This document shows positions 17,461 to 27,362 of a stretch of 51,226 nucleotides of DNA, piece after piece. A program made the translations under genes and the position numbers. The DNA is from Lachnospiraceae bacterium. GTDB taxonomy: Bacteria > Bacillota > Clostridia > Lachnospirales > Lachnospiraceae. Under the pieces are notes generated by a model. The model did not search any database, had not been told where the DNA came from, and saw only the letters and a program-made list of their open reading frames with translations. Positions within the stretch are counted from its first letter, which is position 1, and each line of letters opens with the position of its first letter. The stretch covers positions 1 through 51,226 of the forward strand of contig JAFSDJ010000106.1 of the NCBI GenBank assembly GCA_017436305.1, given 5' to 3'.

Positions 17461-17506
17461 AAGCCCCGTCATTAGGCTCAAAATCATGAGCTTATGACGG
17501 GGCTTT
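17461..17506. terminator. Bidirectional terminator
   Basis: A 12-bp stem (AAGCCCCGTCAT with ATGACGGGGCTT) has an extra inner pairing (GCTCA/TGAGC) and lies between the chemoreceptor (+) and the activase-fusion gene (-), which converge here. A run of T's follows on the + side; the minus-strand side is weaker. Confidence 0.8.
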
Positions 17507-17543
17507 GTTACTCAGCCTGTGATAAGGAAGTTTCTTAAATTTC

Positions 17544-20500
17544 CTACATCTCTCTTTCTAAATTCTTTTGTGCTGTGGAAAGCATCAGTTTAATACGATT
17601 TAACTGATTAACTTCACTGGCACCAGGATCATAGTCAATTGCTACAATATTAGAAAGTGGGTACTGTTTTCTAAGTTCTTTAATAACACCTTTTCCAACA
17701 ACATGATTAGGCAGACAGCCAAAAGGCTGAGTACATACAATGTTGTTTGTACCGGAATGGATCAGTTCTAACATTTCACCGGTTAAGAACCAGCCTTCAC
17801 CAGTCTGATTTCCAATGGATACAATCTCTTTTGCATGTTCCACGGTGTCGTAAATATTTGCTGGTGGATCAAAGTGCTTGCTTGCTTTAAGTGCCTTGGA
17901 AGCAGCGCCACGGATGTATTCCATAGCCCAGATTCCAAGTTTGGAAGTACGGGCGGTTTTTTTGGATGTTCCAAGATGCTCTGCTTTGTAAATCTGGTTG
18001 TAGAAACAGTAAAACATAAAGTCAAGCAAGTCCGGGCAAACTGCCTCAGCGCCTTCTGCCTCTAATAAATCTACTAAATAATTGTTTGCAGCAGGCAGGA
18101 ATTTTACTAAAATCTCACCTACAATACCGACCTTTGGTTTTTTCACATCAGTAATAGGAAGTGCGTCAAAATCCTCTACAATTTGCCGGCACATTTTACG
18201 GAAGGTAAAGAAGGAAGGGTGTTTTTTACTAACAAAATCCTGACATTTCTTTACCCATTTTCTATGTAATTCATTGGCAGAACCGGGAACTGCCTCGTAA
18301 GGACGCATGCGGTATAAACAGCGCATGAAAACATCACCAAACACTGCAGCATAAACAGCGCGTACTAATAAGTTTGCATTTAACTTAAAGCCGGGATTGG
18401 TTTCAATACCGCCGAGGTTTAGGGAAATAACCGGAATATGAGCCATACCGGCTTTTTCTAAGGCACGTCTGATAAATCCAACATAGTTAGTAGCACGGCA
18501 ACCACCACCGGTCTGGGACATTACAACAGCAACCTTATTTAAGTCATATTTACCGGATAGCAGTGCATCCATAATCTGACCTACTACGATTAAGGAAGGG
18601 TAGCAGGCATCGTTATTTACATATTTTAAGCCTACGTTTACTGCCTGCTTATTGTCATTTGGAAGTACTTCAAAGTTATAACCGCAGGCATTAAAAGCAC
18701 TGCACAAAATTTCAAAATGAATTGGCGACATCTGAGGGCAGAGGATAGTATAATCCTTTCTCATTTCCTCAGTAAAGGAAACTTTATTGATAGCACTGGA
18801 ACGAATTACTCGTTCTTCGTTTAACTGTTCCTTTACACGGATAGCAGCAAGGAGAGAACGGATTCGGATTCTCGCTGCACCTAGGTTATTTACCTCGTCA
18901 ATTTTTAAACATGTATAAATCTTGTCAGAACCGGATAAAATGTCATTTACCTGATCGGTTGTTACCGCATCCAGACCACAGCCAAAAGAGTTTAACTGAA
19001 TCAAATCCAGATAATCGGTAGTTCTTACAAAGCTTGCAGCAGCATACAACCGGGAATGATACATCCACTGATCAGATACAATTAGTGGACGTTCCGGTTT
19101 ACCTAAATGGGAAATGGAGTCCTCCGTTAATACTGCAACGTCATAAGAATTAATTAATTCCGGTATACCATGATTGATTTCGGGATCAATATGATAAGGA
19201 CGACCGGCAAGAACAATTCCACGTTTGCCTGTTTTTTTCAGATAGGCAATAGTTTCTTCGCCCTTTTTCTTCATATCTTCTCTGGCAAGAGCCATTTCTT
19301 CAAACCCTTTTGCAATGGCTGCCATTAACTCAGCTTTTGGAATGTCTTTAAAAGTATCTTTAAGACCTGTATAAATAGTGTCAACACTTTCAAAGGACAT
19401 AAATGGATTCTCGAAACGGATATCACCATTTCCGATTTCTTCCACGTTATTTTTTATATTTTCTGAATAGGAAGTAACAATCGGGCAGTTGTAATGATTG
19501 TTAGCCCCCTCTACTTCGTTTCTTTCATAGAAAAGAGCTGGATAGAAAATATAGTTAACACCCTGTTTAATCAGCCAGCTAACATGTCCATGGGCAAGTT
19601 TAGCCGGATAACATTCGGACTCACTAGGGATGGACTCAATACCAAGCTCATAAATTTTATGAGTAGAAGATGGAGAGAGTACAACCTGATATTTCAGTTC
19701 TGTAAAAAATGTATGCCAGAATGGGTAGTTTTCGTACATATTCAGTACTCTTGGAATACCTACCTGACCTCTTATGGCTTCATCAATTGGTAAGGATTCA
19801 TAACCAAAAATTCGGTTTAACTTATAGTCATAAAGGTTGATTACGTCTTTTTTGGACTTCTCTTTTCCAAGACCACGCTCACAGCGGTTGCCGGAGATAA
19901 ACTGACGTCCACCTGTAAACTGGTTAATGGTTAAACGACAGTTATTGGTACAGCCTTTACATTTTGCCATTCTGGTAGTAAATTCCAGCTGGTTAATCTT
20001 CTCAATAGAAAGCATGGTAGTGTCTTCAAAAACACCGCCATCCATTTTCTTTTCGAAAGCTTTTAATTTTTCATGATAACGTTCTTTTGCAATTAAAGCC
20101 GCACCGAAGGCACCCATAATACCTGCAATATCAGGACGGATTGCTTCACAGCCTGCAATTTTTTCAAAGCTTCTAAGTACTGCATCGTTATAGAAGGTAC
20201 CACCCTGAACGACAATTTTTTTACCAAGTTCAGAGGCATCAGACACTTTAATTACTTTAAATAAAGCATTTTTAATAACTGAGTAAGCAAGTCCGGCAGA
20301 AATATCCGATACTTCCGCACCTTCCTTTTGAGCCTGTTTTACTTTGGAGTTCATAAATACGGTACAACGGGTTCCGAGGTCAATTGGATGCTTTGCAAAT
20401 AAAGCAGCAGCGGCAAAATCCTGCACGCTGTAATTTAAGGATTTTGCAAAGGTTTCAATAAAGGAACCACAGCCGGAGGAGCAGGCTTCGTTTAATTGAA

Positions 20501-21818
20501 CGCTGTCAACAGTGTGATTTTTAATCTTAATACATTTCATATCCTGACCACCAATGTCAAGGATACAGTCCACGTCAGGAGCAAAGAAAGCAGCCGCATT
20601 GTAGTGGGCAACTGTTTCAACCTCGCCTTCATCCAACATAAAAGCAGCCTTGATTAAAGCCTCTCCGTAACCGGTAGAGCAAGAGTGGACAATTTTGGCT
20701 TCCTTTGGCAGGAAAGAATAAATGTCTTTGATAGCATTGATGGAGGTCTGCAAAGGGCTACCGTTATTATTACTGTAAAAGGAGTAAAGTAAGGTTCCGT
20801 CTTCTGCTACCAAAGCAACCTTAGTTGTGGTACTTCCTGCGTCAATTCCAAGATAACAGTTTCCTTTGTAGGTTTCTAATTTTCTTGTTTTAACTTTATG
20901 ACTGCTGTGACGGGATTTAAACATCTCATATTCAGTTTTAGTGGCAAATAACGGCTCCATACGTTCTACTTCAAATTCCATTTTTATAGGAGCAGTTAGT
21001 TTTTCTACCATTTCCTTCATAGTATAGGAAACGTCTTCTTTAGCATTTAATGCAGAGCCCATGGCTGCAAATAAATGAGAGTGTCCCGGCGCAATAATGT
21101 GCTCATCATCTAATTTTAAAGTACGAATAAAGGCTTCCTTTAACTGGTCTAAAAAGTGAAGGGGACCACCTAAGAAAGCAACATGACCACGAATTGGTTT
21201 ACCACAGGCAAGACCGCTGATTGTCTGGTTTACAACTGCCTGAAAAATAGAAGCTGCCAAATCTTCTTTTGTGGCACCTTCATTAATTAACGGCTGAATA
21301 TCAGATTTGGCAAATACACCACAGCGGGCTGCAATAGTGTAAAGAGACTGATAGCCCTTTGCGTATTCATTTAAGCCGGAGGCATCGGTTTGAAGCAAGG
21401 ATGCCATCTGGTCAATGAAAGAACCGGTACCACCTGCACAGATTCCGTTCATACGCTGTTCCACATTGCCGCCTTCAAAATAAATGATTTTAGCATCTTC
21501 ACCGCCAAGTTCAATGGCAACATCTGTCTGTGGAGCATAATCGGTCAGTGCAGAAGATACTGCAATAACCTCCTGAACAAAAGGAATTTCCAAATGGTTA
21601 GCCAGTGTTAACCCGCCGGAGCCTGTAATAACAGGATGCAGTGTAATATCGCCTAAAGAGCCATATGCTTTTTTTAACAAATCAGATAACGTTTCTTTAA
21701 TATTTGCAAAGTGTCGTTCATAGTCTGAAAACACCATATTATTTTTGCTATCTAAAATAGCAATTTTTACTGTGGTTGACCCAATGTCAATACCCAAAGT
21801 ATAATTATTAGCAGTCAT
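17544..21818 (-). CDS. Double acyl-CoA-dehydratase-activase fusion Fe-S protein (DUF2229)
   Basis: A 1424-residue cytosolic protein. Two activase-type ATPase modules come first: one from residue 5 ([11 protein letters not shown]) and one from about 323 ([11 protein letters not shown]). Each has the paired cysteines that hold a shared [4Fe-4S] cluster ([10 protein letters not shown] with AARCGVF, and [10 protein letters not shown] with GTRCTVF). A four-cysteine segment follows (CKGCTNNC ... NRCERG), then a DUF2229 region, then a C-terminal part resembling the 2-hydroxyglutaryl-CoA dehydratase D subunit and double-cubane cluster proteins ([18 protein letters not shown]). Such systems drive electrons to very low potential with ATP. 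Here activator and reductase are on one chain and no separate dehydratase genes are adjacent. The substrate is unknown. Confidence 0.9.
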   Translation of the reverse strand: MTANNYTLGIDIGSTTVKIAILDSKNNMVFSDYERHFANIKETLSDLLKKAYGSLGDITLHPVITGSGGLTLANHLEIPFVQEVIAVSSALTDYAPQTDVAIELGGEDAKIIYFEGGNVEQRMNGICAGGTGSFIDQMASLLQTDASGLNEYAKGYQSLYTIAARCGVFAKSDIQPLINEGATKEDLAASIFQAVVNQTISGLACGKPIRGHVAFLGGPLHFLDQLKEAFIRTLKLDDEHIIAPGHSHLFAAMGSALNAKEDVSYTMKEMVEKLTAPIKMEFEVERMEPLFATKTEYEMFKSRHSSHKVKTRKLETYKGNCYLGIDAGSTTTKVALVAEDGTLLYSFYSNNNGSPLQTSINAIKDIYSFLPKEAKIVHSCSTGYGEALIKAAFMLDEGEVETVAHYNAAAFFAPDVDCILDIGGQDMKCIKIKNHTVDSVQLNEACSSGCGSFIETFAKSLNYSVQDFAAAALFAKHPIDLGTRCTVFMNSKVKQAQKEGAEVSDISAGLAYSVIKNALFKVIKVSDASELGKKIVVQGGTFYNDAVLRSFEKIAGCEAIRPDIAGIMGAFGAALIAKERYHEKLKAFEKKMDGGVFEDTTMLSIEKINQLEFTTRMAKCKGCTNNCRLTINQFTGGRQFISGNRCERGLGKEKSKKDVINLYDYKLNRIFGYESLPIDEAIRGQVGIPRVLNMYENYPFWHTFFTELKYQVVLSPSSTHKIYELGIESIPSESECYPAKLAHGHVSWLIKQGVNYIFYPALFYERNEVEGANNHYNCPIVTSYSENIKNNVEEIGNGDIRFENPFMSFESVDTIYTGLKDTFKDIPKAELMAAIAKGFEEMALAREDMKKKGEETIAYLKKTGKRGIVLAGRPYHIDPEINHGIPELINSYDVAVLTEDSISHLGKPERPLIVSDQWMYHSRLYAAASFVRTTDYLDLIQLNSFGCGLDAVTTDQVNDILSGSDKIYTCLKIDEVNNLGAARIRIRSLLAAIRVKEQLNEERVIRSSAINKVSFTEEMRKDYTILCPQMSPIHFEILCSAFNACGYNFEVLPNDNKQAVNVGLKYVNNDACYPSLIVVGQIMDALLSGKYDLNKVAVVMSQTGGGCRATNYVGFIRRALEKAGMAHIPVISLNLGGIETNPGFKLNANLLVRAVYAAVFGDVFMRCLYRMRPYEAVPGSANELHRKWVKKCQDFVSKKHPSFFTFRKMCRQIVEDFDALPITDVKKPKVGIVGEILVKFLPAANNYLVDLLEAEGAEAVCPDLLDFMFYCFYNQIYKAEHLGTSKKTARTSKLGIWAMEYIRGAASKALKASKHFDPPANIYDTVEHAKEIVSIGNQTGEGWFLTGEMLELIHSGTNNIVCTQPFGCLPNHVVGKGVIKELRKQYPLSNIVAIDYDPGASEVNQLNRIKLMLSTAQKNLEREM

Positions 21819-21850
21819 AAGTCCGCCCTTTCTGTTATGTAATTTTATTG

Positions 21851-21876
21851 GTTACTGTTCCTGTGTGAACAGTAAC
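21851..21876. promoter_or_regulatory. Perfect palindrome in the leader of the activase fusion
   Basis: GTTACTGTTC (21851-21860) and GAACAGTAAC (21867-21876) are perfectly complementary around a six-base centre. The palindrome lies just downstream of the predicted minus-strand promoter and 32 bases before the start codon at 21818, a typical position for a repressor site or a leader hairpin. One arm's sequence GTTACTGTTC also occurs at 79-88. Confidence 0.6.
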
Positions 21877-21888
21877 GTTTTATTTCCT

Positions 21889-21918
21889 ATTATAATGTGT
21901 GTCTAAAATATATCGCAA
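21889..21918 (-). promoter_or_regulatory. Promoter of the activase-fusion gene
   Basis: On the minus strand a perfect TATAAT (21889-21894) has TTGCGA (21913-21918, 4/6 match) 18 bases upstream. The rest of the 321-bp spacer between the divergent genes holds no further gene. A plus-strand promoter TTTACT-17-TATGAT (22051-22079) probably serves the next gene. Confidence 0.55.
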
Positions 21919-22139
21919 CAAATCACATTATACGACAGGATTTTTGAATGTGCAACCAACAAATTATGGGCAAATATAAAAAAAGTGTAAAGGAAGCATT
22001 AGGATTGTAGAAAATTATCAGTTCCATCTATTAAATTTAAAAGTCCTTTATTTACTTTGCACTAGTCACATGGTATGATTAGAAACGGTAATAGCAGTAT
22101 TTTACTGTAAAAACAAAAAACAGGAGAGTGATTTTTACT

Positions 22140-23063
22140 ATGAATTTTTTAAATAAATGGGAGAGAAAATGGGGAAAATATGCAATTCCAAATATTACCA
22201 TGTATTTGATTATATGTTATGCTTTTGGATATATTCTTCAATGGGTGAGTTTGGATTTTTTGGAATGTCTTATGTTAGACCCATATAAAATTTTACATGG
22301 ACAGGTTTGGAGATTGTTTACGTGGATAATTGTGCCACCGGATAGTCTGGATTTCTTTACTTTGATTATGCTTTATTTTTATTACTCTATTGGTAGAAAT
22401 TTAGAATATGCCTGGGGGACTTTTCGTTACAATGTTTATATGATTTCCGGTATGCTTTTTACTGTAATTGGTGCCTTTTTAATGTACGGTGGCTTAGAAC
22501 TGTTTGCAGGAGATTCTGTTGTTGCTTATGGAAATGCTGTTTCAAATGTTGTAGGTGGAACTGCAATGGGAGCAGAGGCTTTTTATACTTATGCAGCTTA
22601 TAGTTTTAGTACCTACTATATCTGCATGTCCATGTTTTTGGCATATGCCATTACCTTTCCTGATTTACAGGTGCTTCTTATGATGATTATCCCTATTAAG
22701 GTAAAGGTACTTGGTATTATTTATGCAATTATGTTAGTTTATTATGTGCTTACTGCAGGAAATATGGGATTGATGGGTATACCAACTCAGGTTGCAATTG
22801 TTTCTACGTTGCTAAATGCGATTATTTTCTTTATCGTAACAAGGCGCAGCTTCCGTACTCCAAATCAGATAAAAAGACAAAGGGCTTATAAAAAACAGGT
22901 AACCCCAATGCGTCATGTTACAAAGCACAGATGCGCTATTTGTGGCAGAACAGAAGTAGATAGTCCTGATTTAGAATTTCGGTTCTGTTCAAAATGTGAA
23001 GGGAATTATGAGTATTGTTCAGAACATTTGTATACTCATAAGCATGTGACACACCAGTCATAA
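22140..23063 (+). CDS. Rhomboid-like membrane protein with C-terminal zinc ribbon
   Basis: A 307-residue protein with about six membrane helices arranged as in rhomboids, including GQVWRLFTW in the loop after helix 1 and GRNLEYAWGTFRYNVY after helix 2. The catalytic GxSG serine and its histidine partner of active rhomboid proteases were not found; the equivalent region reads VVGGTAMGAEA. It is probably a pseudoprotease of the derlin/iRhom/TMEM115 type. The cytosolic tail has a zinc-ribbon-like set CAICG, CSKC and YCSEH. The ATG at 22140 is chosen because the alternative GTG at 22128 lies inside the AGGAGAG ribosome site. Function unknown. Confidence 0.75.
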   Translation: MNFLNKWERKWGKYAIPNITMYLIICYAFGYILQWVSLDFLECLMLDPYKILHGQVWRLFTWIIVPPDSLDFFTLIMLYFYYSIGRNLEYAWGTFRYNVYMISGMLFTVIGAFLMYGGLELFAGDSVVAYGNAVSNVVGGTAMGAEAFYTYAAYSFSTYYICMSMFLAYAITFPDLQVLLMMIIPIKVKVLGIIYAIMLVYYVLTAGNMGLMGIPTQVAIVSTLLNAIIFFIVTRRSFRTPNQIKRQRAYKKQVTPMRHVTKHRCAICGRTEVDSPDLEFRFCSKCEGNYEYCSEHLYTHKHVTHQS

Positions 23064-23140
23064 ACAAAAACTCTGTCATGGGGTTAGAGAATGCGTAAAA
23101 GACATAAAATCTGAAAATAATAAGATAGGAAATATATAAT

Positions 23141-23902
23141 ATGGAACAAATCAGTGAAGAATTATTTCGTACCCAGCTTTTAGATTTAATCAAAACAGCA
23201 AAAAAGCAAGGAATGTGTGTAACAAAAGAGCAGGTAGAAGAAGCCTTTCCTAATATGGAACTGGATCAGGGAAAACTTGATTTAATTTATGATTATTTAA
23301 AGAATAGCAAAATTACCATTGGAGAAGAAGCAGACTTAGACAATCTGCTGACTAAGGAAGATAAAAATTACCTTGCCCAGTATCTGGAAGAAATAAGTGA
23401 ATTTCCTGCTTTTAATGACACAGAAGTGAAAGAAATTTGCAAAGGTGCATTTCGGGGTGATAAAGAGGCAAAGGATAAGCTTTTTTTGCATATGCTCCCT
23501 AAGGTGGTGGAAATCAGCAGACTTTATGCAGGTCAGGGAGTTCTTTTGGAAGATTTAATTGGAGAAGGAAACGTGGCACTTACTATGGGAATGGAAATGC
23601 TGGCTATTGAAGACGGACCGGAGGTTTTAGAAAGTGCTTTGGCAAAAAGTGTCATGGATGCTTTGGAAGAAGCTGTGGCAGGAGAAACGGATATAAAAGA
23701 ACAGGATGACAAAGTAGTAAAGCGTATTAACTTGATAGCACAGGCGGCAGAAGAGCTGGCAAAAGAGCTATGCAGGGAAGTGACTATAAAAGAGTTAGCA
23801 GCCGAAACCGACTTTACGGAGGAGGAAATTGCAGAAGCAATGGAGCTTACCGGATATAAAATCGATTATATGGAAAAGGCAGAGGATAAGGATGGAATTT
23901 AG
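23141..23902 (+). CDS. Degenerate sigma-70-like protein lacking promoter-recognition regions
   Basis: A 253-residue protein. Residues 1-60 resemble sigma region 1.1. Residues about 72-150 match regions 1.2 to 2.2, including DLIGEGNVALTMGME, the core-polymerase-binding segment of RpoD-type factors. The tryptophan-rich 2.3 and the 2.4 helix that melt and read the -10 box are replaced by an acidic stretch. Region 3 is recognisable (about 195-250, REVTIKELAAETDFTEEEI), and region 4 is absent. It could bind core RNA polymerase without reading promoters. Its last 11 bases overlap the next gene. Annotation as a working sigma factor would be misleading. Confidence 0.78.
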   Translation: MEQISEELFRTQLLDLIKTAKKQGMCVTKEQVEEAFPNMELDQGKLDLIYDYLKNSKITIGEEADLDNLLTKEDKNYLAQYLEEISEFPAFNDTEVKEICKGAFRGDKEAKDKLFLHMLPKVVEISRLYAGQGVLLEDLIGEGNVALTMGMEMLAIEDGPEVLESALAKSVMDALEEAVAGETDIKEQDDKVVKRINLIAQAAEELAKELCREVTIKELAAETDFTEEEIAEAMELTGYKIDYMEKAEDKDGI

Positions 23903-24317
23903 AGAACAGGATTTTAAATATATCATTCAAAGCTTCTCAGATGTTTTTATCGGAGCAAGATTTACTTATGAAGAAGCAGCAGAGCATGTGGATATGCCGG
24001 GCAAATTAAAAAGTGCTATATACAGGATGATTTATAGCGATGATGTAAAAAGGGAGGAAACAATTGGGGCACATCTGCTAAGGTTACAGGAAAAAGATAT
24101 GGGATATTTATTTTATTCCCAGTTAAAGATAAAGATTAAAGTTTTGTTTCCCAAAACCGTTGTAAACAAAAAGGGAGTGCAAAAAGAAACTGCTACTGAA
24201 AAGATTTACACAGTGAAAGAATTTGTCAGTGACGAAAAATTAAAAGGGAAACAGGAAGAATTTATAGTACAGGAAATTTCCTTTAGTAAGCTACACTTAG
24301 GGGCCTTAAGTGTGTAA
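23892..24317 (+). CDS. Hypothetical protein co-encoded with the sigma-like protein
   Basis: A 141-residue soluble protein that I do not recognise. It is mixed helical and beta with no signal peptide, membrane segment or cysteine cluster, and a long basic strand region near residues 80-105. The start at 23892 is inside the end of the sigma-like gene (11-base overlap) and follows AGGATAAGG. A longer frame from 23829 would overlap by 74 bases and has no ribosome site. The tight overlap suggests the two proteins act together. Confidence 0.75.
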   Translation: MEFREQDFKYIIQSFSDVFIGARFTYEEAAEHVDMPGKLKSAIYRMIYSDDVKREETIGAHLLRLQEKDMGYLFYSQLKIKIKVLFPKTVVNKKGVQKETATEKIYTVKEFVSDEKLKGKQEEFIVQEISFSKLHLGALSV

Positions 24318-24369
24318 AAAAGTGATATACTAAAAGCAGATAGACGGAAAATATGGAAGGAATAAAGAA

Positions 24370-27291
24370 ATGAAAATAGATGAGTTAAATACTTACCAAG
24401 TTGTAGAAGAAAGAGAAATTAAGGATTTAAATTCCTACGGAAGAATTTTAAAGCATAAAAAAACAGGTGCAAAGGTAGTACTTCTTGAAAATGATGACGA
24501 AAACAAGGTGTTTTACATCGGATTTCGCACGCCGCCAACAGACAGTACGGGAGTTGCCCATATTTTAGAGCATTCTGTTTTATGTGGCTCTAAAGATTTC
24601 CCGGTTAAGGACCCCTTTGTAGAGTTAGCCAAGGGTTCCTTAAATACCTTTTTAAATGCCATGACTTACCCGGATAAAACTGTATATCCGGTAGCCAGCT
24701 GTAATGACAAGGATTTTCAGAATTTAATCCATGTGTATTTAGATGCAGTATTTTATCCTAATATTTATAAAGAACCGAAAATTTTCATGCAGGAAGGATG
24801 GCATTATCATTTAGAAGAGGAAAATGACAGCTTAAAATATAATGGTGTTGTTTACAATGAAATGAAAGGTGCATTTTCATCGCCGGATGATGTATTAGAC
24901 AGAGAAATTTTCAACTCTTTATTTCCGGATACCACATATGGTAATGAATCCGGTGGAGATCCAAAGCATATTCCGGATTTAACTTATGAGCAGTTTTTAG
25001 ATTTTCATAGAAGATATTATCATCCATCTAACAGCTATATTTATTTATACGGCAAGATGGATATGGCAGAGAAACTAAAATGGATTGATGAAAATTATTT
25101 AAGTCACTTTGATTATTTGGAAATTGATTCTACCATTGGAATGCAAAAAGCCTTCGAAAAGCCAATGGATTTCACCGAGCAATATTCTGTTACAGAAGGG
25201 GAATCCTTAGAAAATGCCACTTATTTATCCTATAATACAGTAGTTGGCACAAGTCTTGACAGAGAGCTTTATGCAGCTTTCCCGATTTTGGACTATGCTC
25301 TTTGCTCCGCACCGGGAGCACCTGTAAAACAGGCTCTTATAGAAAAAAATATCGGTCAGGATGTTTACAGCCTGGTGGAAAACGGCATTTATCAACCATA
25401 TTTTTCTATTGTAGCAAAAAATGCCAATGAAAAAGATAAAGAAGAATTTATTCAAACAGTAGAAGATGTGCTTAGAGAACAGGTTCGAAAGGGCATTGAT
25501 AAAAAGGCATTAAAAGCAGGTCTTAATTACTACGAATTCAAATATAAGGAAGCAGATTTTGGCTCTTATCCAAAAGGTCTTATGTATGGTTTGCAGGCAT
25601 TAGACAGCTGGCTTTATGATGAAAAGACACCATTTTATCATATTGAGGCCAATGACACATTTAAAAAGTTGAAAGAAAAAATTGACACCGACTATTTTGA
25701 AAAGCTGGTAGAAACATACATTTTAAATAACACTCACAAAGTTACTATTACTGTTGTTCCGGTTCAGGGCCTCACAACAGAAGTAGATAACAAATTACAG
25801 AAAAAACTGGATGAGTACAAAGCATCTCTTTCAAAAGAACAGGTAGGACAGTTGGTAAAGGCTACAAAGGATTTAATTGAATATCAGGAAACAGAGTCAC
25901 CAAAAGAAGACTTGGAAAAAATCCCTCTTTTAAAAAGAGAAGATATGAAAAAAGAGGCAGAGCCATTTATCAATCAGGTTGAAACAGTAGAGGATGTAAA
26001 GGTATTATCCCATGATATTTTTACAAATGGAGTTTCTTACCTTCGGTTTGTATTTGACGGGGAAAATGTTAGCAATGACTTACTTCCTTATGTGGGACTT
26101 TTGAAAAATATTTTAGGCCTTATGAGCACAGAAAAGTACAGCTATGGAGACTTGTTTAATGAAGTAAACATCCATACCGGCGGCATTGTGTCGGCCGTAA
26201 ATACCTATGTAAACAGCAAAAATCTGGATGAATTTAAGCTGACTTTTGAAATTAAGGTAAAAACATTATATGAAAATACCGAAAAAGCTTTTGAGCTTAC
26301 TAAAGAGATTTTATTTGGCACGAAACTTTCTGATGAAAAAAGGCTGTTAGAACTGATTCGGGAGCTGAAAGCCAAAATGCAGGCAAATATGATGGGAGCA
26401 GGACATTCCCTGGCGGCCGTACGTGCCATGTCCTATTTCTCAAAAACAGCTGCTGTTTCAGAGCAGATGTCAGGAATTCCTTTCTATAGATTGTTAGAAA
26501 GACTGGATGACAATTTTGAAACAGAAAAAGAGCAGCTAATTTCCAATTTACAAAAAGTTTGCGGGCTTATTTTCCGTCCTGAAAACTTTATGTTGGATTA
26601 TACCGGAACAAAAGAAGGCTTGGAAGAGGCAAAGAAATATATCGTGCAGTTTAAAGAATGTCTGTTTGATGAAAATGTAGACGGTGAGGGGTTTAGCATG
26701 ACTCCTTCTAAGAAAAATGAAGGCTTTAAAACCTCAGCCGGAATCCAGTATGTGGCAATGGCAGGTAATTACCGCTCAAAAGGACTTTCTTACACAGGAG
26801 CTTTAAAAGTATTAAAGGTGATTATGGGCTATGAGTATCTTTGGAATAATGTACGTGTAAAAGGTGGCGCATACGGTTGCATGAGCAACTTTGGAAAAAG
26901 CGGAGAATGTTATTTTGTTTCCTATAGAGATCCAAATCTGGAAAAGACAGTGGAAGTCTACAAACAGGCAGCAGACTTTATCAGAAACTTTAAAGGGGAC
27001 GAAAGAACCATTACCAAGTTTATTATTGGTGCCATTAGTGAGCAGGATGTGCCAATGAATCCGGCTGCAAAGGGAACAAGAAGTCTGGCGGCCTATATGA
27101 GTAATGTTACCTTTGAAGAGGAACAGAAAGAGCGAAATGAGCTGTTAGCAGTGGATGAGCAGATTATCAGAGGACTAGCTGATTACATTGAAGCATTTGT
27201 AAGCTATGACTGCCTTTGCGTTGTGGGCAATGAAGAGGCAATTGGCAAAAATACGGATTTATTTTTTACAGTGGATAATTTATTTCATTAA
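24370..27291 (+). CDS. M16C zinc metalloprotease (presequence-protease type)
   Basis: A 973-residue cytosolic peptidase of the PreP/falcilysin group that degrades unfolded peptides inside a closed chamber. The inverted zinc motif HILEH lies at residues 64-68, and the downstream glutamate ligand is likely in the segment VVYNEMKGAFSS. Four M16 domains in two halves are joined by a helical hairpin, giving the full length expected for the family. A C-terminal Arg/Tyr region typical of the substrate-binding half is present. Ribosome site GAAGGAA. It follows the sigma-like gene pair by 52 bases and may be co-transcribed. Confidence 0.94.
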   Translation: MKIDELNTYQVVEEREIKDLNSYGRILKHKKTGAKVVLLENDDENKVFYIGFRTPPTDSTGVAHILEHSVLCGSKDFPVKDPFVELAKGSLNTFLNAMTYPDKTVYPVASCNDKDFQNLIHVYLDAVFYPNIYKEPKIFMQEGWHYHLEEENDSLKYNGVVYNEMKGAFSSPDDVLDREIFNSLFPDTTYGNESGGDPKHIPDLTYEQFLDFHRRYYHPSNSYIYLYGKMDMAEKLKWIDENYLSHFDYLEIDSTIGMQKAFEKPMDFTEQYSVTEGESLENATYLSYNTVVGTSLDRELYAAFPILDYALCSAPGAPVKQALIEKNIGQDVYSLVENGIYQPYFSIVAKNANEKDKEEFIQTVEDVLREQVRKGIDKKALKAGLNYYEFKYKEADFGSYPKGLMYGLQALDSWLYDEKTPFYHIEANDTFKKLKEKIDTDYFEKLVETYILNNTHKVTITVVPVQGLTTEVDNKLQKKLDEYKASLSKEQVGQLVKATKDLIEYQETESPKEDLEKIPLLKREDMKKEAEPFINQVETVEDVKVLSHDIFTNGVSYLRFVFDGENVSNDLLPYVGLLKNILGLMSTEKYSYGDLFNEVNIHTGGIVSAVNTYVNSKNLDEFKLTFEIKVKTLYENTEKAFELTKEILFGTKLSDEKRLLELIRELKAKMQANMMGAGHSLAAVRAMSYFSKTAAVSEQMSGIPFYRLLERLDDNFETEKEQLISNLQKVCGLIFRPENFMLDYTGTKEGLEEAKKYIVQFKECLFDENVDGEGFSMTPSKKNEGFKTSAGIQYVAMAGNYRSKGLSYTGALKVLKVIMGYEYLWNNVRVKGGAYGCMSNFGKSGECYFVSYRDPNLEKTVEVYKQAADFIRNFKGDERTITKFIIGAISEQDVPMNPAAKGTRSLAAYMSNVTFEEEQKERNELLAVDEQIIRGLADYIEAFVSYDCLCVVGNEEAIGKNTDLFFTVDNLFH

Positions 27292-27362
27292 ATGCCATAA
27301 AGTTATTAGGTTTTATTCGTATACAAAATAAAAAACTGAAAGCGAAAATGGAGGAAAAGCTT

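Noticed and set aside
17544-21818. Several open frames on the plus strand across the activase-fusion gene
   Set aside because: They are antisense shadows of a long, clearly conserved gene with no ribosome sites or recognisable products.
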